Shown here in pieces: positions 36,084-46,516 of a DNA stretch of 54,650 nucleotides. The stretch comes from Scedosporium boydii (Eukaryota > Ascomycota > Sordariomycetes > Microascales > Microascaceae). Both the position numbers and the translations under genes were made by a program. How positions within the stretch are numbered: position 1 is the first letter of the stretch; every line of letters begins with the position of its first letter. The notes under the pieces were generated by a model. That model was not told where the DNA came from, did no database searches, and worked only from the letters and a program-made list of their open reading frames with translations. The stretch spans positions 1 through 54,650 of the forward strand of contig NJFT01000257.1 of assembly GCA_002221725.1 (NCBI GenBank), written 5' to 3'.

Positions 36084-38120
36084 ATGTCAAGTCCTGAGCC
36101 TCTGTGTGATCATTGTGTACAAATACCTCTTGATCCAGAAGAGCTTACAGACCGTCCTTCCAAACTCAGGCGCTGGTCTCTCGGACCGTGGTTGCGAATT
36201 CAAGCGAGCCGATGCCCCCTGTGCAGACTAGTGAAATTAGTGGTCTATGAACACAAAAGAACCGAGCGTCGCGAATTCGGCATAAAATCCTCCGAGGAAA
36301 TATATTTGACTTGGGGGTCCGCCTCGGGGCCTGGTGATCGAGGCGCGTTCTGGGTGTCCGCGTCGTTGGGGCTGTTTATCTGCTTCGCAACCCAACCCGG
36401 TGGGCCGATCGTGACTGACAATGCCTACTATCTCCGGCACGCCGTAGACCCGGAACTAGATGTCTCGAGAGTCACACGCTGGCTGTCTACCTGTGCTCAG
36501 ACGCACTCGGGCGACTGCGTTTGGGAGCCAGAAGTTGCTTTTGGGGATGCTTTCCCCGGGCTCCAGGTTATGCGCCTTATTGATGTGTTCCAACAACGGC
36601 TGGTCGAAATACGTTGCTTAACTCGATATGCTGCTCTGAGCTACATCTGGGGTGCAGTCGACAACTTCAGACTTACAACGGCAAACAGGGGCCGCCTGCT
36701 GCTTCCAGGAGCCATCCAGAGCATCTTTAATATGCTTCCCCGGACGGTCCGAGACGCAATTTCGCTCGTTCGGAAACTTGGAATCCGATATCTCTGGGTC
36801 GATGCTCTATGCCTCTTGCAAAATGAAGCAGAAGATCTCCGGTGTGGGGTGCAAGTCATGGACCAAGTGTACGAACGCTCCTTCTTGACCATCATTGCAG
36901 CCTGCGGTCACGATGCTAATGCGGGACTCCCTGGTGTTGAGCCAAACACGCGAAGAAAGCCGCGTATGACGCGGCAAGTCAGGCCAGGAACATGGCTAGG
37001 CGTCTATATTAGCCTAGACAGCTTGATCAAGGGCACGGTGTACAATTCTAGAGCCTGGACGTGAGTATATCCTCATGGCTCTTATCTCTGTAATAGCCAC
37101 CAAAGTTCCAGGCTGACTCTAAGATACAGATTTCAAGAACACGTCCTTTGCCAGCGCGCACTTTATTTCGTTGATGACAAGATATTCTTTCGTTGTTCCA
37201 GCGCTGAATTCTCGGAATCGTGCCTCGATTATAGCAAGATCTGCAGGCCGGAAATAGGTTCGTCGATGCTTACAGGAGCAGTCCATTTGGAAGATCCGCT
37301 TTTAAACTACTCGGAAATGCTTCTATACTACTCTCAGAGGGCCTTGACATACCAAGGCGATGCCCTTCGCGCTATGGAAGGCATCATGCGAAAAGTATCG
37401 CGCAAGGCAAAATGCGAGTTTGTGCAAGGACTACCGTCGATGGCCTTGGATGCATTTCTCCTCTTTAGAGCTCACGGTGGCATTCTGCATCGCAGAGACG
37501 AGTTTCCGAGCTACTCTTGGGCAGGCTGGCGTGGTGGTATAATCTTTGACTTGAGTGTAGACACGCTCGATGAGTGGCTCCCACATCAGACCTGGGTGGT
37601 TTGGTACAAAAGAAGCCCTTTGGGAACCACCAATCTCGTCTGGGATCCCGCAGCAAGCAAATCTACACCTATCTACGGCAAGGCTTATGCCAAAACCGGG
37701 AAGAGTCAGATCCTTAATAGTATCGTACCTCATGGAGTCGAGACCTCGCGGACAGCTCCGACAGAAGCCATCTCCCTCACCGCTAGGACCCCACCATATC
37801 CTCTTCTCCAGTTCTGGAGCCTCTCTCTGTTTTATAAGCTTGGCGAGATGGATGTGTTTGCTGGTACATGTAGCCTGATTGGAATAGATGGGAAAGAATG
37901 CGGCAGAATGTCCCTTGACGGATTTGAAGAGACAACCTTCTTCAATTCTCAAGCACCATTCGAGGTAGTCTTACTCTCTGGGATGTATCCCATCAACATA
38001 ATGCTTCTTGAATGGAACAAGGGAATGGCAGAGCGGCGCGGAATTGGGAAACTCGACAATGATAAAGTTAACAATGGCTTCCCGCCTGGTCCTCTGTGGA
38101 AGGAGATAATCTTGGGCTGA
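36084..38120 (+). CDS. HET-domain (heterokaryon incompatibility) protein
   Basis: HET-domain proteins mediate non-self recognition and programmed cell death when genetically different hyphae fuse. Exons 36084-37060 and 37130-38120, joined across a 69-nt intron (GTGAGT, CAG), give 655 aa. An upstream in-frame ATG exists at 35904, but the ATG at 36084 gives the usual start MSSPEPLCDHCVQIPLD, with the early Cys dyads CDHC and CPLC common in this family. The HET domain has its three signatures: RYAALSYIWG (181-190), GIRYLWVDALCLLQ (233-246) and YNSRAWTFQEH (320-330), with ERSFLTIIAACGHDANAGLPG between. The intron falls inside AWTFQE, and splicing restores it exactly. The C-terminal 300 residues are not a recognisable repeat or NTPase, so the partner specificity is unknown. 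No stop or frame break was seen, so the gene looks intact. A Clr5-type relic follows in the same direction. Confidence 0.92.
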
Positions 38121-38208
38121 AAATACTCTCCGCTCACACTTATTTGGCTTTGTGCGAGCAGAACTCCGGGAAAGCAAAGCTTTATAGAGTTCATATATCG
38201 AAATTGAA

Positions 38209-39989
38209 ATGGCTCAAGCGCCATTCATTTCTGAAGCTCCTAGCATGGCACCACCGCATACCAGCGTCAATAGCACGCAATATCCATCCCATCATCCAGA
38301 TGTAGGATTTAAGCCTCTCATAGGTCGGAAGCCAAAGAAACAATTGAAAGAGGAAGAGGCGCGGAAACGGAGACCACCTCCGCAGTCGCAGCTCGGGAAT
38401 CATGCGGAGAAGCTACCCTGGTCTCGGATGAAGCCCAAGATCGCGCAGCTCTGTCACACTAATGGATCAACTCCGTGTAGTCAAGGATATCATGTGGTCA
38501 ATCTACCAGTTTGGTGTGAGGTCCGTTTCTCATGCCGAGTTAGTGTTTCTTTTTCTCTACTCCAAACCGCTTTAACTATATTTTACAAGGGAACATCCTG
38601 GAATATGATTCGATTTTTAACGTCCGAAAGAACAAGAAACTGACAATCGAATAATAGAAGTGACAGCCCATACAAAAGCCGGTTTGCTACATGGCTCATT
38701 AAGCTCATTAAGAAAAACAACGGGGAAGGGGGTTCTGAGGATCGGCACAGAACCGGAGCTAAACATGCTCGACCCCTTCCTCCCCGCGAGTCCCTGGGAA
38801 AGCTATGACGGCTGATGAGTTCGATGTTCATATGCACATGAACGCCGGAGTGCCGCGCTACCTTTCTCTCACCCGGCTTAAGCATCACGAGGTCGCTCTG
38901 TACAGCGTGGATAGATTCATCTATGACATCTTTGACCCAAGAGGCGCACGCTGGTCTGCTAATATATCAGGGTTCTTGTGCCCGGACGGGACAACAAGCC
39001 TAAGGACGTATTATTGGCGTATGCTCTCAGATCGAGGCCACGACATTTCCTCGTTGATACGCGCCGGCCTGAATAGCAAGGCTGAGTCGAAGTTTGAGCA
39101 GTTCCTCCAGGAGCTCGGTGACACATCTTGGTATCAGCACCCAGCCTTTATTGTCTAGTTCTGGAGGATATGCCTGCGGATCCAGGGGTTTGAGACACAC
39201 ATCCCCCGAGCCAAGGCCATGGATAGATTCTTGTTGTTGGTCAAGGAGGCACAGTCGGATAACCACTCTCTCCGTCTGCTCGCGACAGCCCTTAGATCCG
39301 CTGACCGGACAGACCTAAGACACATTCTCCGAATTGGCTATCTGGAGGCCATCCGGACACTGACCGAGATTATTAGAGATGAAAATGCCATGGTCCTCGA
39401 AATGTTGACTTTCTATTGCAAGTTTTTCAGAGCGTCATTTTTGGCGTGGCGGGTCTTGCTGGGAAAGTTTGAGTACGTATGGCACGACACACACAACCTT
39501 CACGAGACCTACAGCACCGCGGGCGTGGCGATAAGCTATGCGTTCGCATACGCCGCATACTGCGTCCTTGACGCTCCCTATATTGCCTTTGGAATGGCGG
39601 AGAAACTCAGGGACAGCCTTGGCAACCATCCCTACCTCGCTAACCAGGTCCGGTGGTCACTTGAAGCGGAAGCTTTCTCCTTTTCGTTGAAACTGGTCGC
39701 CTTGATATATCGGCAAAGAGTTCTACTAGAAGAAGCGCATATTGAGGGCTTACGAACAAGAAGGGTCGAAGATACTATCCCGGGCAAGACATGTCCCCGG
39801 TGCTTGCGTGAAAGACACTGCAAAGCGTGCGCTCATTCGCTTCGGGCTACGGGACGCGAGATGAATCTTGCACGCGCTGCAAACCCTTTAAGTTATCTAG
39901 GCTCCGCCAAACGTGTAGAACACGCCAGGCCACCATCGGGTGGGGGCCTGCAGAGGGATGGCTGGGGGAATAAAGAAAGGAAGAAATGA
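38209..39989 (+). pseudogene. Clr5-domain protein pseudogene
   Basis: Fungal Clr5 domains are short N-terminal putative DNA-binding modules in large, poorly characterised protein families. Here the domain is recognisable but split between frames: LPWSRMKPKIAQL (frame from 38209), then LRVVKDIMWSIYQFGV in another frame from about 38470, then YKSRFATWLIK in a third near 38680. The second change may include an intron (a TTTAAC branch and ACAAG acceptor lie near 38580), but the first, around 38465-38480, has no splice signals and looks like a frameshift. A long downstream frame starts at 38805 and is cut by TAG at 39156-39158, then continues in the same frame for 277 codons to 39989. The two halves (…TSWYQHPAFIV and FWRICLRIQGF…) read as one protein, so the TAG is a premature stop. 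The C-terminus has Cys pairs (CPRCLRERHCKAC). The upstream region may still express a truncated product. Confidence 0.72.
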
Positions 39990-40495
39990 GCGCTTCCGAA
40001 GCTGACCCGATGCTGGAAGACACCTGAAAGAGATGGACTTTATACGATTTGGTCAGTAACGCGCCCTATAAATTTGTGTTGAGCTCGTTCGAAACTTCAG
40101 AGAAAGCCTGCTTTCCCACTTCTACAATGACCCTCATCACGAAAGCAGACAGGACTCGACCCCGGGCCCATGAGTCGCCGGTTTTCAGACCTCCGTGTAG
40201 GTTTTCTCTAGTTACAAGGCGTTTTGGTTTTCGGAAAGGAAGTGCTCGAGGATGTTCTTATGAAGGACAAAAGAAGTTGGAGTTTGAGACGCTGTGATTT
40301 ATGTGGGAGATGGCGCCCTGTCTTGTTGGCGAAGTCTCTTCAGGGACAGATGACCAGGTCTTGGAAGATGGCAATGAGAATCCAATTCCTAGATCTACAC
40401 CTCTCATGATCGCAGCCTGCACTGCACCCAACCACCCTCTCTTCATCCTGGGAATAGAAAGCAGCTATAACACTCGTGTGTTAAGTCCTTCTAAA
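39990..40495. other. Intergenic region
   Basis: About 500 bp downstream of the Clr5 relic. It contains only short frames without protein-like composition. Nothing further was recognised. Confidence 0.5.
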
Positions 40496-40909
40496 TTAGG
40501 CGAAAAGCAGGAACGTATTGTCAATTAATCCCCTTCCCAAGACGGCTCGGATGTTGTCCTGGAGACCGATGAGATGGGAAGAAACGGATCGCCCTACACG
40601 GAAGCGGGAGGAGAAAAGAAGGGGATCAGATGTTTCGAAACAAAAGAAGTCTTGGGATGTGTGTCCGTGAGAGGAGAAGAATGAGGGGTCGTTTTCATGC
40701 TGCCACGAGGGTGGGCAAAACCAGCGTATGCTGGGTTGGTTCAGGGGCTTCCGGGTGAATTGTGGATGCTTGAGGTAAAGAGATTCTGGGGTGAGGTAGG
40801 GATGAGACTCGGTGGGTTGATCGTGTTTCTTGGAAGAGGGAGGCTGGAGCGGCTCGGGAGCTTCGCTTCTTGAGAAGTAAGTCACCATGGCTTCACTTTC
40901 AAGGGGCAT
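40496..40909 (-). CDS. Doubtful small ORF, 137 aa
   Basis: An uninterrupted frame starts at MPLESEAMVTYFSRSEAPEP. The ATG context (TTACACCATGCCC) is reasonable and a TATATAA-like element lies about 10-15 bp upstream, too close for a normal TATA box. The first 60 residues are hydrophilic and protein-like; the remainder is rich in Phe, Ser and His and looks less natural. There is no signal peptide, domain or splice evidence. It could be a small real gene or a chance frame. Confidence 0.25.
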   Translation of the reverse strand: MPLESEAMVTYFSRSEAPEPLQPPSSKKHDQPTESHPYLTPESLYLKHPQFTRKPLNQPSIRWFCPPSWQHENDPSFFSSHGHTSQDFFCFETSDPLLFSSRFRVGRSVSSHLIGLQDNIRAVLGRGLIDNTFLLFA

Positions 40910-41136
40910 GGTGTAAGTTATATAAGTCGAGGAGTTCCGTCCTCAACGCCGAAGTATTTGAAGCTCCTTGAAGAATTGAGCCTACAAACTAAGACTGTCC
41001 GAATAGTTTTCCTGCGAGGAATCGCCTTCTCTACTTACTGATAGATGGGGATCCATTGAAGACAACAAACTAATACGTCCCTACCCACCTCACATATCAT
41101 CGCAACTCCAGACGAGGAACACAAGACAGAGCCACC

Positions 41137-41703
41137 ATGAAATACCTGCTCTCAACTCTCTTCGCCGCCACCCTCACAACGGCAACCCCTTTCCCCTTCC
41201 TCATCCCCGGCCTCCTAACGACCATCGACGTAACCAAACCACCACCTTCCACCCTCTCCACCCTTTCCACATCGACCGTCTTCACCCCACAACTCTTCAT
41301 CGAAGACTCCGCCGACTCCAAAAAATGCATCGAAAGCAACTTCGCCAACGAAACTACCGACTTCAGCGCCTCCATAGACGACTGCCTTTGCATAGCCCAG
41401 AACCTCGCCCTCCCCGAGTGGCGCGGCAAGTTCCTCCTGCGCCCCGTCGACGGGAGCAAGTTCGGTGCTACGGCCGTCACGTGTCGGAGCTGCAGCTTCG
41501 TTGTGAGGACCGACGACGATTTCGGCACGAACGTGGGTGCTGAAGATGTTAGGAGCTTTATCAGCGAGGCTGTCGAGAGGTTCGATAGAGGGGGTGCGAG
41601 GTTGGGGGCTAGTGGTGAGACGGTTTGTGAGAATGATAGTGGGAAGGAGGGGACGGGGGCTTTTGCGAAGACGTTTTGGTTGTTGGCTCATGTGCCGAAT
41701 TGA
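41137..41703 (+). CDS. Small secreted cysteine-containing protein (effector-like)
   Basis: An intronless frame of 188 aa. Residues 1-17 (MKYLLSTLFAATLTTAT) form a classical signal peptide, so the mature product is extracellular. A Thr/Ser/Pro-rich stretch (about 30-50) follows, then a compact region with six Cys at 64, 83, 85, 116, 119 and 164, an even number suited to three disulfides. A possible N-glycosylation site is at Asn71 (NETT). There is no catalytic motif, GPI signal or further hydrophobic segment. Codon use is strongly C-ending in the first half, as in expressed secreted proteins of this window, and more G-ending in the last third. Size, signal peptide and cysteine content fit the broad class of small secreted proteins among which plant-interaction effectors are found, but function is unknown. 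Confidence 0.8.
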   Translation: MKYLLSTLFAATLTTATPFPFLIPGLLTTIDVTKPPPSTLSTLSTSTVFTPQLFIEDSADSKKCIESNFANETTDFSASIDDCLCIAQNLALPEWRGKFLLRPVDGSKFGATAVTCRSCSFVVRTDDDFGTNVGAEDVRSFISEAVERFDRGGARLGASGETVCENDSGKEGTGAFAKTFWLLAHVPN

Positions 41704-42521
41704 GGGATCTTCGGCATATGGTTGGTGCCAGGAAGCTTGGGAGGTGGAGTGTACATGGCGGTGGACGTTCTACTTGGCTTCTTTCTTTCTTGCTGGTCAG
41801 AGACCCGGATTACGTCCAATGTTTCTGTAGTATAGTAGCGCTGGAAAGCTGAAAAGGGTAAAAAGGATGCCTGGAAATAGGTTTTCTGTTATGGGAGGCT
41901 TCGTGTTTGTTTAATAGTTTCGCTTCTACTTAATCGCAATAGTTCACACATATCAGACGGAGATCTCACAAAACTTATTTTTTTTAAATATCCCAAAAGG
42001 TGTCCAGAAATACCAAATATTTCGCCTGTAATCTAGCCAAGTGCGCTGAGCTAGCTATAATATGTTCAGAGTGCTTTCATGGGACTGCCCAAACGCATTT
42101 CTCGAACAGTAACACACCCGTCTCCAAAGAACCATTTGATGTCTAACATAGGAGCACGAAATGACGTCCGGACGGAGGCTTATACCTCAAGTTTCATTAT
42201 CAGATTCGCCATCACCCAGTGAGTAGGTAGCCGGAGAACCTCTGCCGCCCACAATCGTCGACCATCATCAGAGCCCTCGCTCCTGACAGCGTTACACGTG
42301 GGAAACCTGGATAAGCTTAGTACTTCAGCCTGGACATCTCTACGGATGGGCCAATCCGTCGGAGCAGCCGTCGCTCCGAGTCGATGAACAGTAGTTAAAG
42401 GCCATCTGCGCCAGGAAGAGATGACAATTAACAACGGCCTCGCTCTATATAGATATACGTGTTCCGCGACCCGCCCCATCCCTATTTCATGGATACACAT
42501 AAGTTCGCCGTTCGCTATCGC
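41704..42521. other. Convergent 3' intergenic region
   Basis: About 820 bp between the 3' ends of the small secreted protein gene and the AA9 gene. It includes an AT-rich segment near 41930-42030. No gene was seen. Confidence 0.55.
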
Positions 42522-43525
42522 TCATTCCTCGCCCGTCCACACGGGACCAAGAGGCGGCGTATACTTTGCCGCATTTACAGGATCCGTCCACTCCTCAGAG
42601 TAAATGTCCAAAAACACCAGGGGATCTATACCTCAAGCCGTCAGCAAATAAAACGTCAATTCTCTCTCATCATATCCCATCTCCTTAAAACAGAGGATCA
42701 ACTCACCGTCCTCAGAGTACGCGCCAGGGAACTTATAAAACCACTCCTCGCTGGGCAACGCAACCCCCTCACCTGTAACATTCAAATGCGCGCACTCGGG
42801 ATACCACTGCGGCTTATATGCGACGTGGATAGAGATGATCTCGTGGCGAACCATGTAGAGCCCCGGCTTGAGATTCGCGGGGATAGTGATGGGCCATTGG
42901 GCGGCGAGACCTTGCCAGTTTTGGAAGGCCTTTTGGTACCATGTGCTTTCCGCCAGGCCGAGGGAACCGTCGTCCACGAGGGCGGCATGCCAGATCTTTA
43001 ATGCGACTACCTGTCAATAAACCGGGTTTCTCTTCTTCTCGTGTTCTTATTTTGAGCCTTTCTTACCTTGAACCAGTTCAACTCTTTCGGATCAACCTCC
43101 TCGCAGGATTCTCCGCACTCGGCAAGCCACACGGCCATGGGCCCCGTCGGATGCAGCCAATACCAGTATATGGCGGTGATGTTATCGCCGGCAGCGATGT
43201 CGATGTATGAAGAGGCCGAAGTTCCGGGGTCGTTGCAGGAGAGGTATTCGGAGTCGTAGTCGAAGACGGGGTTGATGGAGGCCCAGGCGCGTTGGACCAT
43301 CCATGGCTGACCTACTTGTTCTTCAGCTGGGGCGTTGGGGTCGTATCTACGGGTTTTCTTTAGTTAGAACATCAACTTGGGGGGGATCGTGGACGTTGGA
43401 AAAGAGGGGATATGACATTACCCGCGATACCACGTCTCGCCAACCGTGTAGTTGTTCAGACCTCCGTGGGCGAGGACCCTTGCGGCTAGGAGCGCAAAGA
43501 CGCTCCAGCCTAACGTGACAGCCAT
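42522..43525 (-). CDS. AA9 lytic polysaccharide monooxygenase
   Basis: AA9 enzymes are secreted copper monooxygenases that cleave cellulose (and some hemicelluloses) oxidatively. Exons 43525-43422, 43346-43067, 43010-42707 and 42631-42522 give 265 aa; introns are 57-75 nt with GT-AG ends and matching phases. Residues 1-19 are a signal peptide (MAVTLGWSVFALLAARVLA), and cleavage exposes His20 as the N-terminal residue of the copper histidine brace, as required. The second brace ligand is His100 in WLHPTGP, and the axial Tyr is Tyr198 in KPQWYPECAHLNVTG. The conserved RHEIISIH is at 183-190 and FPGAYSEDGID lies near 222-232. No C-terminal CBM1 module or GPI signal is present; the protein ends shortly after GPVWTGEE. 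Length matches single-domain AA9. C1/C4 regioselectivity cannot be read reliably. It lies in the secreted-protein-rich end of the window with CE15 3 kb away. Confidence 0.93.
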
Positions 43526-46516
43526 TGCGTTTTTCCAGCGCCCCCTTTTTTGTCGCCACGAGTGGGCGATTTCAGAGGAAATTGGTGGAACGGGGAGGTG
43601 TTGGGGAGGGCTACGGACACGAGACAAGGGGGAGATGCTCTCAAGCTCCTCGTCGTCCTCTTCTCATTCCGATTTCCCGGGATGGTGAAGGAGAGAAAAC
43701 CGGGATATTAACTTAGAGGAGCTAGATGGGGGAGGGCAGTGAATCTAAAGAGGAAGCGATGCGTGACGACGACATGTGTCGCTTTCTCGGAAACGCGGCG
43801 ACCGAGATGATGGGGATCGGAAAACACGGCGTCTAGAGATGGCAGAGATTCTATACAGAACCGCGTATGGAGGATGAAGATTTACGTTCGATCGGAGTTT
43901 ACGGATGAAGATTTAGAATAGTGGGAGGATAAGGGCTGCATACTACTCTATCTTTTGTCAACTAACATGTGCTGCTGCCCCAAGTATGAGCAGGTTATAT
44001 TTTCTATGGTCTGCTCTCTGCTAGTTAGACTAGACCTAAGTCGGGAGACGAGGCAGAAGGAGGGTTTGTACGGGTTTCTGGAAGGAAGTTATCATATATT
44101 CCGGGAATGAGGGTGCCCACTATGGGTGCCATGTCTGCGTGAGTCTCAAGAGGTATCAAGGACATGGATTGCCGCCTACCCCGAACAAGAAGGGCGAAAT
44201 GGGGAACCGGCTCCCTGAACTGTTGTGGAGATATACTACTAGCATTGTAAGGGGAAAATAATAAAGAAAGGAGCACGAGGTAATTGCATATATCAATTAA
44301 TGAAATGGAGAAGATGGATGGCGGGCGGGCACTTCGGGGCAGAGAATTGAGAAGCATATTCGGCACGCGGGTTTAATCAGGACAATAACGGCTATTCTCC
44401 TTGTAGGGTTCGTAGGGTTTGTGGGAGAGGAGATCGACGACGGGATTGTCCTCTTTGGGACGAGGTGATGAGATTCAAACTCCTCATTGTCTTGTCTTGG
44501 GAATGGGGCTCTATGTGGGTGGTGTTGGCGAATATCATCTTTGCCTAGCAATGAGAGATCATTCCTACTTGTTGATCTGGCTCTTGGTCTGTCCTCTTCA
44601 CCTGCTTGGCTATTATCACCATGGTCGTCCGTGGAACTCGACCGGAGAGTCGGACCATATGTCATTACAAGGTTCGGGAAAGCTGGTGGAGAGAAAGGAA
44701 GACAAAGCGAAGAGTCAAAGGGGAGGCTCGAGGTCATCGTGTAAGTGTCAGTGAGGCATGAGGCATGTATCGATAGATACACTGAACTACTAATACGATA
44801 TCCGATACATTAATATGCTTTTGAAATTACATACTAGATCCTCGATTGATGCAAGGCGGTAGAGTTTACGAAGTAGCTTCTCTTTCAACCTACTCCTTCT
44901 TCCCCGCATCATCGCCGAATCCGTCACGGAGAGAACGTCACCAGATAGATTAAAACTTTGGAGAACCAAGTCCCAAAATCCACATCGCCATCGCCATCGT
45001 CCGGGTGAATGGCCCACGGCCGGAGCATCGCGCAGAAGCCTTTTTCTTCTTCTTCTTTTTCTTCCCTTCTTCTCTGGCTGTTTTCTCACTCGTGGAAAAT
45101 TAAATTTCCTGCCACCTCTAATATGTGTAAGTACCCGACGAAATCGTCCCAACTCTAGCATACACATGGTCCAAGAAAACCACCCTCACTTCGGATATAC
45201 AATGATCTATATAAGAGCCTATAGAGCCCTCCATAAGCAGGCGGGTTATTTTTCATCATGCGTATCGACAATAGCCATATTATCCACATCCACACATACA
45301 CCTTCAATCCCTCAAGATACTTGGGACGTGGACGAGGGGAATCTGTCCGCCGAATGTAGATGACAGCACCGTCTACTCAGAAAGCAGAACGTGCCCGGCT
45401 TGTCTTGTGCTACAATTTTATCGACGGCTACTCGTTTTGTAAACCCAACTTCCCTCGACAATGGGAATCGGGAAAATAAAAGATGACGGACTTGTAACAC
45501 ATATTGGAAGTCTGTTATATTCAGGTACCGTACAAAGTGCCAAGAGAGGAAAATAGGAGAAATTAATACTCAGAAACTGTCCCGGCAATAGTATCAGAGT
45601 ATCTTTGTACCCAAAAGCTGGGCTTGATCTTACACCAAGCCCATAGTAAAGTAGCGATATGCCCACCCATATCTCCAGGTTCATGCCAGGGCCACGCGCA
45701 CCCGGCATTACCAGACCGAATATTAATCCTATTCCCGATAGCCAATTAATCCGGTATTCATATCGATATCCATAACTCCTATGATACCAATGCCAGTGCC
45801 AGTGCCTAGCCTCAAGACTCCTTCCCCCGCCCCGTACTCTGCAGTAGAATAGGGCCAAGCCTGCAATCCTCCACGAGAACTCTAGTTCGAAATATTCCCA
45901 TAAACAACCCTTCCGAATCGTGCCAAGACCCGGGTGACCGTCCACGGCTTCTCGAGAACACGCCGCCCCGAAAATCTCGCCAAGTGCCTCGTCCCATATT
46001 GGCCCCAACATGGCTTTTATATTAACATCCGGTAAAGAGAAAAGATTGCAGCCACCATGAGAAATCCCCACAGGACAGGCGCTTGGCCTTTTCTTCCTTT
46101 CCCTTCTTTTTTTCCCCTTGAACCAGAGACGGGGGGCAATGAACTACTAGAAGCAAATAAACTTCATTTAAGCAATTACTCTCTTCTTCCCATGTTCCGG
46201 ATAGGCGCGGAGACTTTGAAAGCCTCTATTCTCTCCACGCCCCCCTCCTCACTGACAAGGCGGGGCCGCTACCTTATCCCTATATTTCTAGAGCCGGATT
46301 GTGAATTCTATACCGCATTGTGCACGTAGAGTAAAGTATTTCTTGAGAGAAATAAAGAGCCCACAAGAGGCACTGCTAGCTTTCCCCCCTCTTCTTCTCC
46401 TTCTTTACCCCAACTCTCCGGTGCCTCCTGCTGTCCACTCCTTAAGCTCCTCTAGCATCCTCTGTAAGCCTTTGCCCGCCACCAAAAAAGAAGAAGAAGA
46501 AGAAGAGCCCATCACA
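43526..46516. other. 3-kb divergent intergenic region between AA9 and CE15 genes
   Basis: Holds the promoters of both cell-wall-degrading genes. Frames inside (44297-44782 minus, 45418-46071 minus) are discussed among the rejected items. A TACGAAGTA word lies at 44867-44875. No regulator binding site is claimed. Confidence 0.45.
46484..46507. repeat. (GAA)n tract in the CE15 5' leader
   Basis: Six or so AGA/GAA units end 10 bp before the ATG at 46517. The in-frame translation upstream of that ATG would be poly-Glu preceded by a non-signal-like sequence, which supports starting at 46517. Confidence 0.8.

Noticed and set aside
44297..44737. Hydrophilic minus-strand frame starting MTSSLPFDSSLCLPF
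   Set aside because: Part of it looks protein-like, but it ends in a hydrophobic Cys-rich stretch, overlaps an antisense frame and has no recognisable feature. Not strong enough to call.
45418..46071. 217-codon open frame on the minus strand between AA9 and CE15
   Set aside because: Composition is odd (HWHWHWY and RSYGYRYEYR from short nucleotide repeats), with no domain, signal or splice support. Likely a chance frame.
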